Shown here: positions 10,628 to 20,545 of the stretch, piece by piece
How the letters are laid out: every line of letters begins with the position of its first letter
How positions within the stretch are numbered: the stretch's first letter is position 1
Origin: Echinococcus granulosus
Lineage: Eukaryota > Platyhelminthes > Cestoda > Cyclophyllidea > Taeniidae
Reading direction: 5' to 3'
Length of the DNA stretch: 25,886 nt
Assembly: GCF_000524195.1 (NCBI RefSeq)
Contig: NW_020170513.1
Span: forward strand, 189,485-215,370
Made by a program: the position numbers and the translations under genes
The notes under the pieces: generated by a model
What the model was told of the DNA's origin: nothing
The model's input: the letters and a program-made list of their open reading frames with translations, nothing else
Database searches by the model: none

Positions 10628-10643
10628 GTCACCCATGTGTGAC
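10628..10643 (-). repeat. Palindromic motif, copy 3 (16 bp variant)
   Basis: GTCACCCATGTGTGAC differs at two positions from the first 16 bases of 6897-6916 and has the same orientation. It sits 47 bp inside the left edge of the tandem unit and recurs at 18281-18296. No dispersed-repeat body is visible beside it. Confidence 0.45.
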
Positions 10644-10650
10644 ATGTGAG

Positions 10651-11222
10651 TTCGTCTATCGGTTAAGGGTCTAAATGAATACATTAAACCTTATGTTTTC
10701 AGCCAATGCTTCTGGTTGTGAAGACAATCACTGCATTTGTGGTCATTGAATGGATGGATGGTGGTGGTGACTTATTTGATCAGTTCTGTGGCGCAAGCGT
10801 CAGTCCTTCAACCAAGAAATGTTCCCGTAAAATAATTTAATGGTGGATTTGCCATTGCTATAAAAAGAACAAAACATTTTCACAAATGACAATATTTCCT
10901 TTTCAGTTCACCAAATTCACCCACCAAAGCAATGAAATCTGCAATGCTAATTCGAATGAGATGGGTAAACATTTTGGCGATTTTATTGACCAATTTGGAT
11001 GAATCCTTGGTCAGTTTGACCTACAAGCACTTTTTTCGTCTGACGCAAAGTCGACTGCACTACTTTGCCACGCAAGCAGACATTCTCGGGATGGTTCCGT
11101 AGTTATTAACCTTATCATTGTATAAAAAGCAGATGTTTGTTCCGTCAAAAATAAGTCTAATAGACATATTTTCCTATGATTGCTCACCACAATGCTAATC
11201 CTTAACACAAAGTTTGATTTAG
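10651..11222. other. Gene-less stretch of the unit
   Basis: A 90-codon minus-strand frame spans about 11011-11283 but runs into the diverged repeat and has no recognisable domain. A GGATGGATGG/GGTGGTGG simple run lies near 10750-10770. I see nothing else; the same holds for 18304-18875. Confidence 0.5.
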
Positions 11223-11427
11223 ATCGACGAGACGCTCTATGAGGGAGGGTAGGGATCTGGATACTACCAAGCAGTAGACACACGCAGAAGGGTAACCACT
11301 TGACTCGCCTCCTGCTTGCATGTCTTGGTTAAGACGCATGTCATCAAACCTCCAGAGGTGAAGCATCGTCAAATTGCAGGCTTCCTGCTCAATCCTAACA
11401 GGATATTTTAACCACTCAGAAAGTGGG
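11223..11427 (+). repeat. Diverged ~230 bp tandem repeat, unit 1
   Basis: It aligns end to end with 11455-11651. The copies start ATCGACGAGACGCTCT and ATCGATGAAACGCTCT, share a GGAT.TGGATAC.ACC block, share CGGTTAAG/TGGTTAAG near the middle and end AAGTGGG. Identity is roughly two thirds by eye, with small indels; the offset falls from 232 at the start to 224 at the end. No protein frame is conserved between the copies. It recurs at 18876-19080. Confidence 0.6.
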
Positions 11428-11454
11428 GATCTTCAAAACTAGGTTTGCAGTTTC

Positions 11455-11651
11455 ATCGATGAAACGCTCTAGCAGAGGGTGAGGATTTGGATACCACCTC
11501 CCGTTAGGCAAACCGCTTCGCAACTGAGTGCCTCGATAACGGCTTGTATTCCTCGGTTAAGGTGTATGTTATATCAAGATAGTGCAGCATCGCCTAATGG
11601 AAGACTTCGTTCCCAATCTTAATAATGCATTGGACTCACTCAACAAGTGGG
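11455..11651 (+). repeat. Diverged ~230 bp tandem repeat, unit 2
   Basis: This is the partner of 11223-11427, with matching anchors in the same order: ATCGATGAAACGCTCT, GGATTTGGATACCACC, CTCGGTTAAG, GCAGCATCG and CAACAAGTGGG. I looked for a third unit on either side and did not find one. It recurs at 19108-19304. Confidence 0.6.
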
Positions 11652-12725
11652 AGTTAAGAAGCAGTAATTGCCCACTGGAAGTCGTTTTAACGCATTTGGG
11701 GAAGTAAAGGGACCCAGAGAAAGCCTGCTTTACTAGGCAAGCGTTTGATGCCTTTATCAATGCTATGAAAAGTCGGTGATTATTCAAGGTATTCAAGAAT
11801 TTGCAGCTTCACAAGGCAGCCAAGGTGGTGATTGTGCAATAGGACTTGATGTTTGCCGTTTATCCCTTGGCAACAAAGATGGTAACAAAATTCAAAAGAC
11901 ATGAATAAAATTGGCCGTTAAAGTATTTTTAAGGAAACATTGAAAAAGATAAATCCCACGGTCAAATGCAAGAAAGAACGTGACACTCCCAACCCTTTGA
12001 GCCTTGACCAAAGTCGTGCCGTTCCAGGGTGGGAGACGTAAACCTATCCCCCTGACGTAAAGGGAAGAGCTGGGAGGCTATGAGCCTAACCCATGCCTCA
12101 AGGCGGAAGCTTAACTGGCAGAGACTGATTTGACCGGGTAATTGAGCACACATTTTAACAAAGTATACAACATTCAAGCATTCATTTTAAGCAGCAGATC
12201 GCAAAAGATGAAAAGTTTTTGTTATATTGCAGTGCTGAGTAGTCCCTTTTGTGGCCACCAGACAAAGTTGGGAGACTACTTACAAAAAGGAGCAAAAAAG
12301 GAAACAGAGAGGTATGCAATGACTTAACATTTGCTTTTCTATACATCAAATTATGCAGGCTCTTCAGATTACTTCTTTTGTTGCGTCACCTTGCGGCATG
12401 GCGGAAAGTCTGTGGTTGCATCTTTTTCATCCTCACCCTTTTCAAAAACAAACCATTCCCCTTCCAATTTGCTCTGTCTTTTTGCCACTCCAAGGAGAAC
12501 CCACTGGAGTAAAGAAAAAGGGAAAATGATCCTTTTGCAAGCCTCTTAAATTTTTTTTGACTCATTGCCAAAAAGATTTCATTTCTACTACTTTTCAACT
12601 CAGTGTTCCCATCTAAATGGCAAAATTGACCTCCAAAGACAAGAAGTTCTGCCATTCTGTTACTAATTGGTCAGTTTGGATTCATTGTCTCCTCTGCCTA
12701 AAGCAATAGCGATTGTCAAAACTCG
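11652..12725. other. Gene-less stretch of the unit
   Basis: Open frames here (up to 89 codons, on both strands around 12249-12655) overlap heavily and show no recognisable domain. The 15-mer at 12066-12080 matches 7632-7646. The same applies to 19305-20378. Confidence 0.45.
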
Positions 12726-12783
12726 GATTGTTCGCCTTGACAGCCAATTGCTCCTGTCTACCGGACAGGCGAATTGACCAATC
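12726..12783. repeat. Nested inverted repeat with CCAAT boxes
   Basis: GATTG (12726-12730) pairs with CAATC (12779-12783) and TTCGCCT (12731-12737) with AGGCGAA (12767-12773), leaving a 5-base bulge (12774-12778). Inside, GACAG (12739-12743) can pair with CTGTC (12754-12758); alternatively CCTGTC can pair with GACAGG (12753-12758 with 12764-12769). The right edge contains GACCAATCA (12776-12784), a perfect NF-Y-type CCAAT box, and its inverse TAATTGGTC lies at 12664-12672. It could be a structured RNA, a fold-back remnant or promoter DNA. It recurs at 20379-20436. Confidence 0.4.
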
Positions 12784-12860
12784 ACCGCACTTCCAGGTGC
12801 CAGGTGTGCCAATGTCCCACCCCAGGCCATGTTGACTGGCATTGCTGCACCCATTTCAAA

Positions 12861-12892
12861 GAGAAGTAAGGATATCCTGTCCCTTACTTCTC
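12861..12892. repeat. Perfect 11 bp hairpin
   Basis: GAGAAGTAAGG (12861-12871) and CCTTACTTCTC (12882-12892) are exact reverse complements around a 10-base loop (12872-12881). An 11 bp perfect stem with so short a loop is unlikely by chance in this window (well under one expected). No poly-T follows directly, so it does not look like a simple terminator. It recurs at 20514-20545. Confidence 0.6.
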
Positions 12893-13582
12893 ATTTCATA
12901 TCAAATGGTTGGCTTTTATTGTTACTTTTGTGACCTCTTAACAGCTATTTGTGGAAAGGAGGTATCAACCCATCCCTTTGTTCATTATGCCCTACAGTTT
13001 AAAGATACCCTTATCGCCGTCTGTTATTTCGTGCCTTTCTGTTTTTTTTTTTTTCGTTTACTTATCACCACTTTGATGGACAGGCATTAATTATATTTCC
13101 TTTCAATCATTGTTTATGAGTTGGCGTACGGTATGTCTGCAGAAGGGTGATGCAGTAAAGTGAAGGTCACAAATAACTCTCCGTGAAATTTTATTTGTCC
13201 CACTGGAGTATTGTCCACTTTTCCACCTAACCAATGCGACTTCCTCCATCAGTAGCCCCATCGTATTGCAGACGAAGGATAGGTAATTACGAAGACGCTG
13301 GGAAATGTTCCATCCTGGTACCTGCAGTGCCATCAGAGAGAACTTCTCGCAGGATCATCTTTGTGTCAAGCGGAACACATAATCCCACTTCTACACTTGA
13401 TTTTAATTAATAAGGAGTGAGTGTGTTTGGAAACAACTCAAAATAAGTAATTACAAAAGCCTAAAAGGTTCCTTTACTTCAAACCTACGAGGTGCTTGAG
13501 GAAGTAGTGGCTGTCGAATGTACGACGCCGAGGTGCTCCACTCTCGTTGACACTCTAATTTGACGTCTCTGACGTAAAGGCA
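12893..13582. other. Gene-less stretch of the unit
   Basis: Open frames reach 82 codons and none is recognisable. A T13 run lies near 13042-13054. An 8 bp inverted repeat, ACAAATAA (13169-13176) with TTATTTGT (13191-13198), spans a 14-base loop. I see nothing else; the same applies to 20546-21235. Confidence 0.45.
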
Positions 13583-13670
13583 AATTTCACCTCCTCCGTT
13601 ACACCTTCCTGGCATCTGCATTAGCCAGGCAGGTGAACTCATGCGAGTTGGAGGAGGCAAGGGTGAAATT
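13583..13670 (+). ncRNA. Candidate structured RNA or fold-back: three-way junction
   Basis: Three nested inverted repeats are arranged as a branched fold. The closing stem pairs AATTTCACCTCCTCC (13583-13597) with GGAGGAGG (13650-13657) and TGAAATT (13664-13670), leaving a 6-base bulge (13658-13663): 15 pairs. Branch 1 pairs CACCTTCCTGGC (13602-13613) with GCCAGGCAGGTG (13624-13635), 11 of 12 pairs around a 10-base loop. Branch 2 pairs AACTC (13636-13640) with GAGTT (13645-13649) around ATGC. Branches 1 and 2 abut with no linker, and only GTTA (13598-13601) is unpaired at the junction. The strand is undetermined because the DNA is near-symmetric. It is not a hammerhead ribozyme (no CTGANGA or GAAA core) and not a tRNA. 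A decayed palindromic MITE is the main alternative. No transcription evidence exists in the sequence. Confidence 0.35.
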
Positions 13671-14901
13671 GGGAAAAGGTGGGAACGAAGGCAACTGAAG
13701 CCAGGTTGTTTGCTCCTAGTGATGAAAAAATCTCACAAATGTAAAGATAGCAGTGCCAGTGTCACTTTCTAAGTCTTCTTCTATATAGTAATAAACTGGG
13801 GTTGAAGTGGGAAGCATACTACTCACTATTTACTACTTAGTAGGTCAGGATGGTCGAAGGACTACACCACAGAGTGGTAGTGTAAATCTCGGAGACAGAC
13901 ATACCCTTAGTACTCTGCTACACAGCTAAACAAACCAATAAATTTTCTTATTTTTTGTTAATCTTAATTTTTATCCTTTAGAAAAACTCATTAAAATTGA
14001 ATATGATTTCTTTTGATGTGATAGCTCTATTAAGTAGTTACCACATCATATATCCCTCAGTGATAGGAGTAGCCATTCATAAAGCAGATTATCTACCTTC
14101 AACACTTCTTTCACCCAAAGAGAGAGGCAAACCTGCTTTCGATCTCACTTGTCTCACCTCACCGGCTTTTCTGTTTCACGCAGATGACTATCAATTGGCA
14201 ATGTCATGGTCAAAGAAATGGTTGCATTCATAATTATGCTGAAAACATAAAAGACAAAAAAAGACGAAAAATATAATTCTCTTGCGGTTGAGAGCAGCGT
14301 CGGTATGAGAAGTGCGATCCATAGTTCTGCCGTCTTCTTCCCGCTGGTTCACCAACCACTAGTTCTGACTCTTTCTAAGAGAAAGTATTTTTCCCTTTAC
14401 CTGTGCAAGTTGCATCTTCTCATGCAGGCAAATCGAAGAAGTAAGCATCTGTTCCCTAGGAATTAGGCAATCCCTAGTGAATGATGTCCATCACACACAA
14501 AGCAGGCGGTCCTGTGAGAGTAGGGCGTGGGAAGGGTGGCAAGTGAGCCAGTTGGCCATAACTAGTGGGATTGTAAAGTAACTAAGGGAAGTAGCAAAGA
14601 ACACCAACAATTCGGTAGCTGTTGTAGACAATTTGGATACATTTTTTTCAAGGTGTGCGCGGCAGCCTTTTACGAAGCCTTCATTCCCTCTTAATGTCAA
14701 AGCAGCGCTTTGTCGACTTGACACTTTTGAATAGAACGCCTCAATTACATCTAAGACCACAAAACAGTCCTTTTTTCATAATAAGGACAAAAAACGGCCT
14801 GCTTGACAAAATAATCCGCTATTTGGGGATTTATCAGTCGAGTTCAATCGGTTAAACTCCTTGCTGGAGGAAGCACCCATCTGCTACCCGCCACACATTG
14901 C
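13671..14901. other. Gene-less stretch of the unit
   Basis: The plus-strand frame 13997-14233 (78 codons) ends with FHADDYQLAMSW, which superficially recalls the reverse-transcriptase Y-A-D-D box, but no other RT motif precedes it. The minus-strand frame 14491-14760 (89 codons) is unrecognised. Small palindromes occur (CATAATTATG near 14227; CTTTCT-AAG-AGAAAG near 14371). I see nothing I could call a gene; the same applies to 21324-22554. Confidence 0.45.
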
Positions 14902-14918
14902 TCACCGACCGTCGGTGA
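14902..14918. repeat. GC-rich 17 bp palindrome
   Basis: TCACCGAC (14902-14909) and GTCGGTGA (14911-14918) are exact inverse arms around a single C. Chance alone gives a fraction of one such site in 26 kb. It could be a dimeric protein-binding site. It recurs at 22555-22571. Confidence 0.5.
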
Positions 14919-17855
14919 AGGCTAAACAGCGACTGTGACGGAAGGCTTTGACGGCTCTGTGGCTGCACCAAATTTGGAGTCGGAGCACATTCAGAGGCGA
15001 AAAAGACAAATGGAGGAAAGCACACTGAGAGCTACTGCACCGATCGGTTGACGCACATCCACCCTTCAATCTGAATGCATTTGGACCCATGACGACGGTA
15101 GGTGGCACTCTCTTTGATTTGGTAAGTGGACATGTGAAACAACGGACTTCTGCTTCTTCAGCTAAGGTAATTTAAAACTTCCGCCTTTTTTCTCTCCTAT
15201 GGACCCCAACAGTACAAAAGGCCTTCACCAACGGTATTAATTAACGCTTCCTCCTGGAAGAACTTCAAATGGTCCTCCAAGTTTGTTACATCACTTAAAA
15301 TCACGGCGACCGGTATTGCCTTGTTCCACTTCTTTGCTATTGTAGAGGCGATTCCTCCACACCAGTGGAAAAATGCATTTCTTTTCACCAGATTGTGGGA
15401 TGGCAGAACACATTTAGCCTCTAATCCGCCACTCAAAGGTAACACGTTTGTGAAGACAACCTTTTTATGACCAAAATACCCCAATGGTCGCAGACATGCT
15501 CCTCGTTAGCCTACTTCTTATCAGCTTTTTTTATCAAAACATTGTCTGCATCCACCCTGTAAACTCAAATTTCCTTCCTCTATTTTCCTTCACAGTTCTC
15601 CACCAAGTGTATTCATGACTAGTAGTGGCAAGGATTTGTTCGTCGTTGAGACTGCCAGTTGTTAATTAAAACAACGCCCTCCAGCGCTTGGTGTGAGGTA
15701 TGAATTCGCAGTCCTGCCTAAATGTCTAAGAGAAGAAACAGGATTGTTGATTTAGTAAATGCCTCAAGGCTGCCAGTCACTCCTTGAAGTAATTATAGGG
15801 TGGACGACTAACGCCATTAGAGTAGTGCAACATTTTATGCAACTTGCTTGATGAGGAAGTGACATCTTTGAAGGCATCAAAAATGCGATTGAAAAAACAA
15901 TAAGGAGGTGAGTGGTAGGTAATTTAGTAGAGCAGTTCCTTTTTCTGTCAACAGTAGCGAGACTCATTCCACTGGCACAAGTTGGAAGAAGAGTTGGTCA
16001 GCAAAACACAGGACTCTCCAGAACAATGGAACCGATCAAAATTGATTACCCTTTCAAGAGTTTCAACATTTTCAGTGAAGATGAATATGTTAATTGTTTT
16101 GATTTGAAACAAGGAACTTTGTCCCTTTCAGGGGCGTTCCGGTTAAACCGCGACTTTTCGTATCCTGTTAGCTGCTAGTAAAAGAGATGCTACGGCAACT
16201 TTGCTGCGTGGATAATGGATGCGACTCGAGTCCTGACGCCTTCAGCTGAAAGGCCTAGCAGAACTACGCGTACTCTGATTCAGCAGCATATAAGGCTTAA
16301 TGAAGGCTCCTTTGAACGAATGCATAGAACTTGAACTTGTGGATATCATCATCGGGACAGCTCGAGTGCGGTACACTTTGGTTATGGGATTACTGACGAC
16401 ATTTTGGCATTTTGACTTCACATCTCCAACAGTCATCCCTGCGATCAGCAAGCACGTGGAATGCCTAACACTGGCATACCAAAACATTAGCAGTGAGCAA
16501 GAGACTAAGGAGACCTATTTTTCCATGGAGTGATGGATCCAATCCTTAGTGAGCATTCGCAGTTTTGAAGTGTCTTAGCACACTGCCACGGGAGACTTTC
16601 ACGTTTCGCAGATGTGAGTACCCTTCGTGTAGCGCTTATTTCCTGAGTAAAAAGGAGACGGCAAAGCAGTGGAAGCTTGTCTAGGTTGGCAGATCAGCAC
16701 CTGGGAGAAAGTGAATTCAAGTATTCTAGGATAATTTAACTGTAATGGCAAGCCTTGCGGTGTCAAATGCAGTAGCTGGAGACTGTGGGGAAAGTCAAAT
16801 GCTCTTTTTACTTCTCACCATAATTTTGTAGCTTTTAAATCACAAAATCCCTATTTGACTTAAACCTAGATGAAGTCGCACGAGAGAGATGCAAGCGACC
16901 AACAACGGCGAAGTGGCCAAGTGACATGGTTAGGCACATGGATATACTACTGCCCTCAATAATAAGTAGGGTGTGCAGGCTCCCTTCAATACAACTTGTG
17001 GCACTTGCCACCCTTGTCTTCATTTTGTTTCTCCTCATTCACAAGTCAGATTATGTCTCGCTTCCTTCCTCCTTCCCCTTCCCTTTTTAACTCCTTAAAA
17101 ATAGGCTGTCTGCCATTTAAATAACGTAAATGGTGAACTGAAAGAGTAGATTTTGTCTGCCGTGCGGCTAAATGGCTATCACTTGACAGGCCTCAGGTGC
17201 GTCAATCCCGTCTTGTAGTGCCTGCAAAGTATCATGAGCAAACTGTAATAATATCAGATTTACAAAGTATTTCAAATATACTGCTCAATTTATCCCCTCT
17301 CATTTCCTTGTTCATTTAACCCTCTCCATGGATTCTCTAACTGCTGCCAAAATTGCACTACATTAAGTCAAAAATGAGACACAACTGTTCTGCCCAACAA
17401 AAAAAACAGTTTTTATTGACTATGTAATGTAATTACTATTTTGAAAAGATTATAAATTTCATAGGCGCAATCAAAGTGCGAAGGAAGCTGTTGTGGACCC
17501 GGTGGGAGAAACCGTAGCTGAAAGCTGAATTCGAATTTTAACTGTGGCGGCGGTAAGGATGGAAGGACACGAGAACATCATTGTAGAAATGCAAGGAAAA
17601 AAATTTGGCATTTTTTAAATATCGCAAGAGGTGTCTTGTTTCGTTGCCCTCCACCCACGAAGCACACCCATCGTAGAACAGCGTAGATGAGCCCTTACCT
17701 CCCAGGGTGGTGGCGCGTCAAGTTCCCAACAGAGGGGAAAAATACACAACAATTGCAACTGTGAAGGCTATTTTAGAGCACTCTTTTCCATATACTCGCA
17801 TTTCTGCTTCCTTAGTTAATGATGCCAACGGTCCCACGTGCCACACCGCCTTTTG
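14919..17855. other. Gene-less stretch of the unit
   Basis: No frame exceeds 95 codons. At 15169-15484 both strands are open at once (a 95-codon minus-strand frame and about 100 stop-free plus-strand codons). A strong donor-like TTTGGTAAGT lies near 15118-15127 and a pyrimidine tract plus CAACAG near 15188-15211. These could mark an exon but are not enough to define one. A near-palindrome GCCTTCAGCTGAAAGGC lies at 16238-16254. I see no tRNA, rRNA or element ends. The same applies to 22572-25508. Confidence 0.4.
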
Positions 17856-17869
17856 TTTTGGCGCCAAAA
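17856..17869. promoter_or_regulatory. Perfect palindromic E2F-type site with adjacent E-box
   Basis: TTTTGGCGCCAAAA is a perfect 14 bp palindrome. It contains TTTGGCGCCAAA, the symmetric form of the E2F/DP consensus TTTSSCGC, which is conserved from plants to animals. A CACGTG E-box lies about 20 bases to the left (17836-17841). To the right, a pyrimidine tract ending TTTTTAGGAAAC (near 17929-17940) resembles a splice or trans-splice acceptor just before an ATG, but that frame has only 30 codons. The sequence match is certain; use as a promoter element is inference. It recurs at 25509-25522. Confidence 0.4.
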
Positions 17870-18233
17870 GTGCGTCTGTGACAGAAGTTCGTCCAACCCA
17901 AGCTGAGAGGCATCTCCTTCATTTTTCTTTTTAGGAAACAATATGATCTTGCATTCACATCCACTCTATCTATTTCCACATTGGGGGCCCCTCTACAGCC
18001 CTTCCACTGACACAAAAGCTGAGGCAAATTTGTGACTGCCACAGCTCATCACCTATTCTGGGCACCACATAATGCGATAAGGATGCAAGTGTTTTAATTT
18101 AGATGAAGAAAATAAAAGGCAAACTGCCGAATTTTTGAGTCATTTACCTGCAATTAAATGAGGCTGCTCTGGTAACAAGTGCCCTGACGAGAAGTGCCTC
18201 TTGGCATACCTCCCAACTGGCTACCTCCTCTAC
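17870..18233. other. Gene-less right end of the unit
   Basis: It contains parts of two short overlapping frames (75-76 codons) and no recognisable feature. Its last bases (CTACCTCCTCTAC) abut the start of copy 2 with no terminal repeat or duplication. The same sequence closes the window at 25523-25886. Confidence 0.5.
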
Positions 18234-18280
18234 ATGTGCATGAGACACACCGATTTCATGATCCTTGCTTAACTTTACGC

Positions 18281-18296
18281 GTCACCCATGTGTGAC
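18281..18296 (-). repeat. Palindromic motif, in unit copy 2
   Basis: This is the same 16-mer as 10628-10643, displaced by one unit length. It adds no independent evidence for the motif family because the two units are identical. Confidence 0.45.
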
Positions 18297-18875
18297 ATGT
18301 GAGTTCGTCTATCGGTTAAGGGTCTAAATGAATACATTAAACCTTATGTTTTCAGCCAATGCTTCTGGTTGTGAAGACAATCACTGCATTTGTGGTCATT
18401 GAATGGATGGATGGTGGTGGTGACTTATTTGATCAGTTCTGTGGCGCAAGCGTCAGTCCTTCAACCAAGAAATGTTCCCGTAAAATAATTTAATGGTGGA
18501 TTTGCCATTGCTATAAAAAGAACAAAACATTTTCACAAATGACAATATTTCCTTTTCAGTTCACCAAATTCACCCACCAAAGCAATGAAATCTGCAATGC
18601 TAATTCGAATGAGATGGGTAAACATTTTGGCGATTTTATTGACCAATTTGGATGAATCCTTGGTCAGTTTGACCTACAAGCACTTTTTTCGTCTGACGCA
18701 AAGTCGACTGCACTACTTTGCCACGCAAGCAGACATTCTCGGGATGGTTCCGTAGTTATTAACCTTATCATTGTATAAAAAGCAGATGTTTGTTCCGTCA
18801 AAAATAAGTCTAATAGACATATTTTCCTATGATTGCTCACCACAATGCTAATCCTTAACACAAAGTTTGATTTAG

Positions 18876-19080
18876 ATCGACGAGACGCTCTATGAGGGAG
18901 GGTAGGGATCTGGATACTACCAAGCAGTAGACACACGCAGAAGGGTAACCACTTGACTCGCCTCCTGCTTGCATGTCTTGGTTAAGACGCATGTCATCAA
19001 ACCTCCAGAGGTGAAGCATCGTCAAATTGCAGGCTTCCTGCTCAATCCTAACAGGATATTTTAACCACTCAGAAAGTGGG
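18876..19080 (+). repeat. Diverged ~230 bp tandem repeat, unit 1, in copy 2
   Basis: Identical to 11223-11427 at an offset of 7,653. Confidence 0.6.
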
Positions 19081-19107
19081 GATCTTCAAAACTAGGTTTG
19101 CAGTTTC

Positions 19108-19304
19108 ATCGATGAAACGCTCTAGCAGAGGGTGAGGATTTGGATACCACCTCCCGTTAGGCAAACCGCTTCGCAACTGAGTGCCTCGATAACGGCTTGT
19201 ATTCCTCGGTTAAGGTGTATGTTATATCAAGATAGTGCAGCATCGCCTAATGGAAGACTTCGTTCCCAATCTTAATAATGCATTGGACTCACTCAACAAG
19301 TGGG
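19108..19304 (+). repeat. Diverged ~230 bp tandem repeat, unit 2, in copy 2
   Basis: Identical to 11455-11651 at an offset of 7,653. Confidence 0.6.
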
Positions 19305-20513
19305 AGTTAAGAAGCAGTAATTGCCCACTGGAAGTCGTTTTAACGCATTTGGGGAAGTAAAGGGACCCAGAGAAAGCCTGCTTTACTAGGCAAGCGTTTG
19401 ATGCCTTTATCAATGCTATGAAAAGTCGGTGATTATTCAAGGTATTCAAGAATTTGCAGCTTCACAAGGCAGCCAAGGTGGTGATTGTGCAATAGGACTT
19501 GATGTTTGCCGTTTATCCCTTGGCAACAAAGATGGTAACAAAATTCAAAAGACATGAATAAAATTGGCCGTTAAAGTATTTTTAAGGAAACATTGAAAAA
19601 GATAAATCCCACGGTCAAATGCAAGAAAGAACGTGACACTCCCAACCCTTTGAGCCTTGACCAAAGTCGTGCCGTTCCAGGGTGGGAGACGTAAACCTAT
19701 CCCCCTGACGTAAAGGGAAGAGCTGGGAGGCTATGAGCCTAACCCATGCCTCAAGGCGGAAGCTTAACTGGCAGAGACTGATTTGACCGGGTAATTGAGC
19801 ACACATTTTAACAAAGTATACAACATTCAAGCATTCATTTTAAGCAGCAGATCGCAAAAGATGAAAAGTTTTTGTTATATTGCAGTGCTGAGTAGTCCCT
19901 TTTGTGGCCACCAGACAAAGTTGGGAGACTACTTACAAAAAGGAGCAAAAAAGGAAACAGAGAGGTATGCAATGACTTAACATTTGCTTTTCTATACATC
20001 AAATTATGCAGGCTCTTCAGATTACTTCTTTTGTTGCGTCACCTTGCGGCATGGCGGAAAGTCTGTGGTTGCATCTTTTTCATCCTCACCCTTTTCAAAA
20101 ACAAACCATTCCCCTTCCAATTTGCTCTGTCTTTTTGCCACTCCAAGGAGAACCCACTGGAGTAAAGAAAAAGGGAAAATGATCCTTTTGCAAGCCTCTT
20201 AAATTTTTTTTGACTCATTGCCAAAAAGATTTCATTTCTACTACTTTTCAACTCAGTGTTCCCATCTAAATGGCAAAATTGACCTCCAAAGACAAGAAGT
20301 TCTGCCATTCTGTTACTAATTGGTCAGTTTGGATTCATTGTCTCCTCTGCCTAAAGCAATAGCGATTGTCAAAACTCGGATTGTTCGCCTTGACAGCCAA
20401 TTGCTCCTGTCTACCGGACAGGCGAATTGACCAATCACCGCACTTCCAGGTGCCAGGTGTGCCAATGTCCCACCCCAGGCCATGTTGACTGGCATTGCTG
20501 CACCCATTTCAAA

Positions 20514-20545
20514 GAGAAGTAAGGATATCCTGTCCCTTACTTCTC
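20514..20545. repeat. Perfect 11 bp hairpin, in unit copy 2
   Basis: Identical to 12861-12892 at an offset of 7,653. Confidence 0.6.

Larger units (their letters stand above)
10581..18233 (+). repeat. 7,653 bp tandem unit, copy 1
   Basis: The entire segment recurs head to tail at 18234-25886 with a constant offset of 7,653. Every place compared was identical, including T13 near 13042, T7 near 14642 and A8 near 17399, and all predicted frames recur with identical translations. Old duplications normally differ first at homopolymers. The unit has no terminal repeats, no target-site duplication and no open frame above 95 codons, so it is not a recognisable transposon or virus. Confidence 0.95.

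Noticed and set aside
13583..13670. Hammerhead ribozyme or tRNA identity for the three-way junction.
   Set aside because: No CTGANGA/GAAA core, no A or B box, and no acceptor or anticodon arm geometry.
13997..14233. HADD in a plus-strand frame, like the reverse-transcriptase Y-A-D-D box.
   Set aside because: No upstream RT motifs, wrong first residue, and only 78 codons in total.
15197..15484. Minus-strand frame with a CGGIASTIAKKWN segment that resembles the G-G-x-A-x-x-I loop of macro (ADP-ribose-binding) domains.
   Set aside because: Only one short motif fits. The frame is 95 codons, lacks the other macro-domain strands in order, and the opposite strand is equally open, so chance is more likely.
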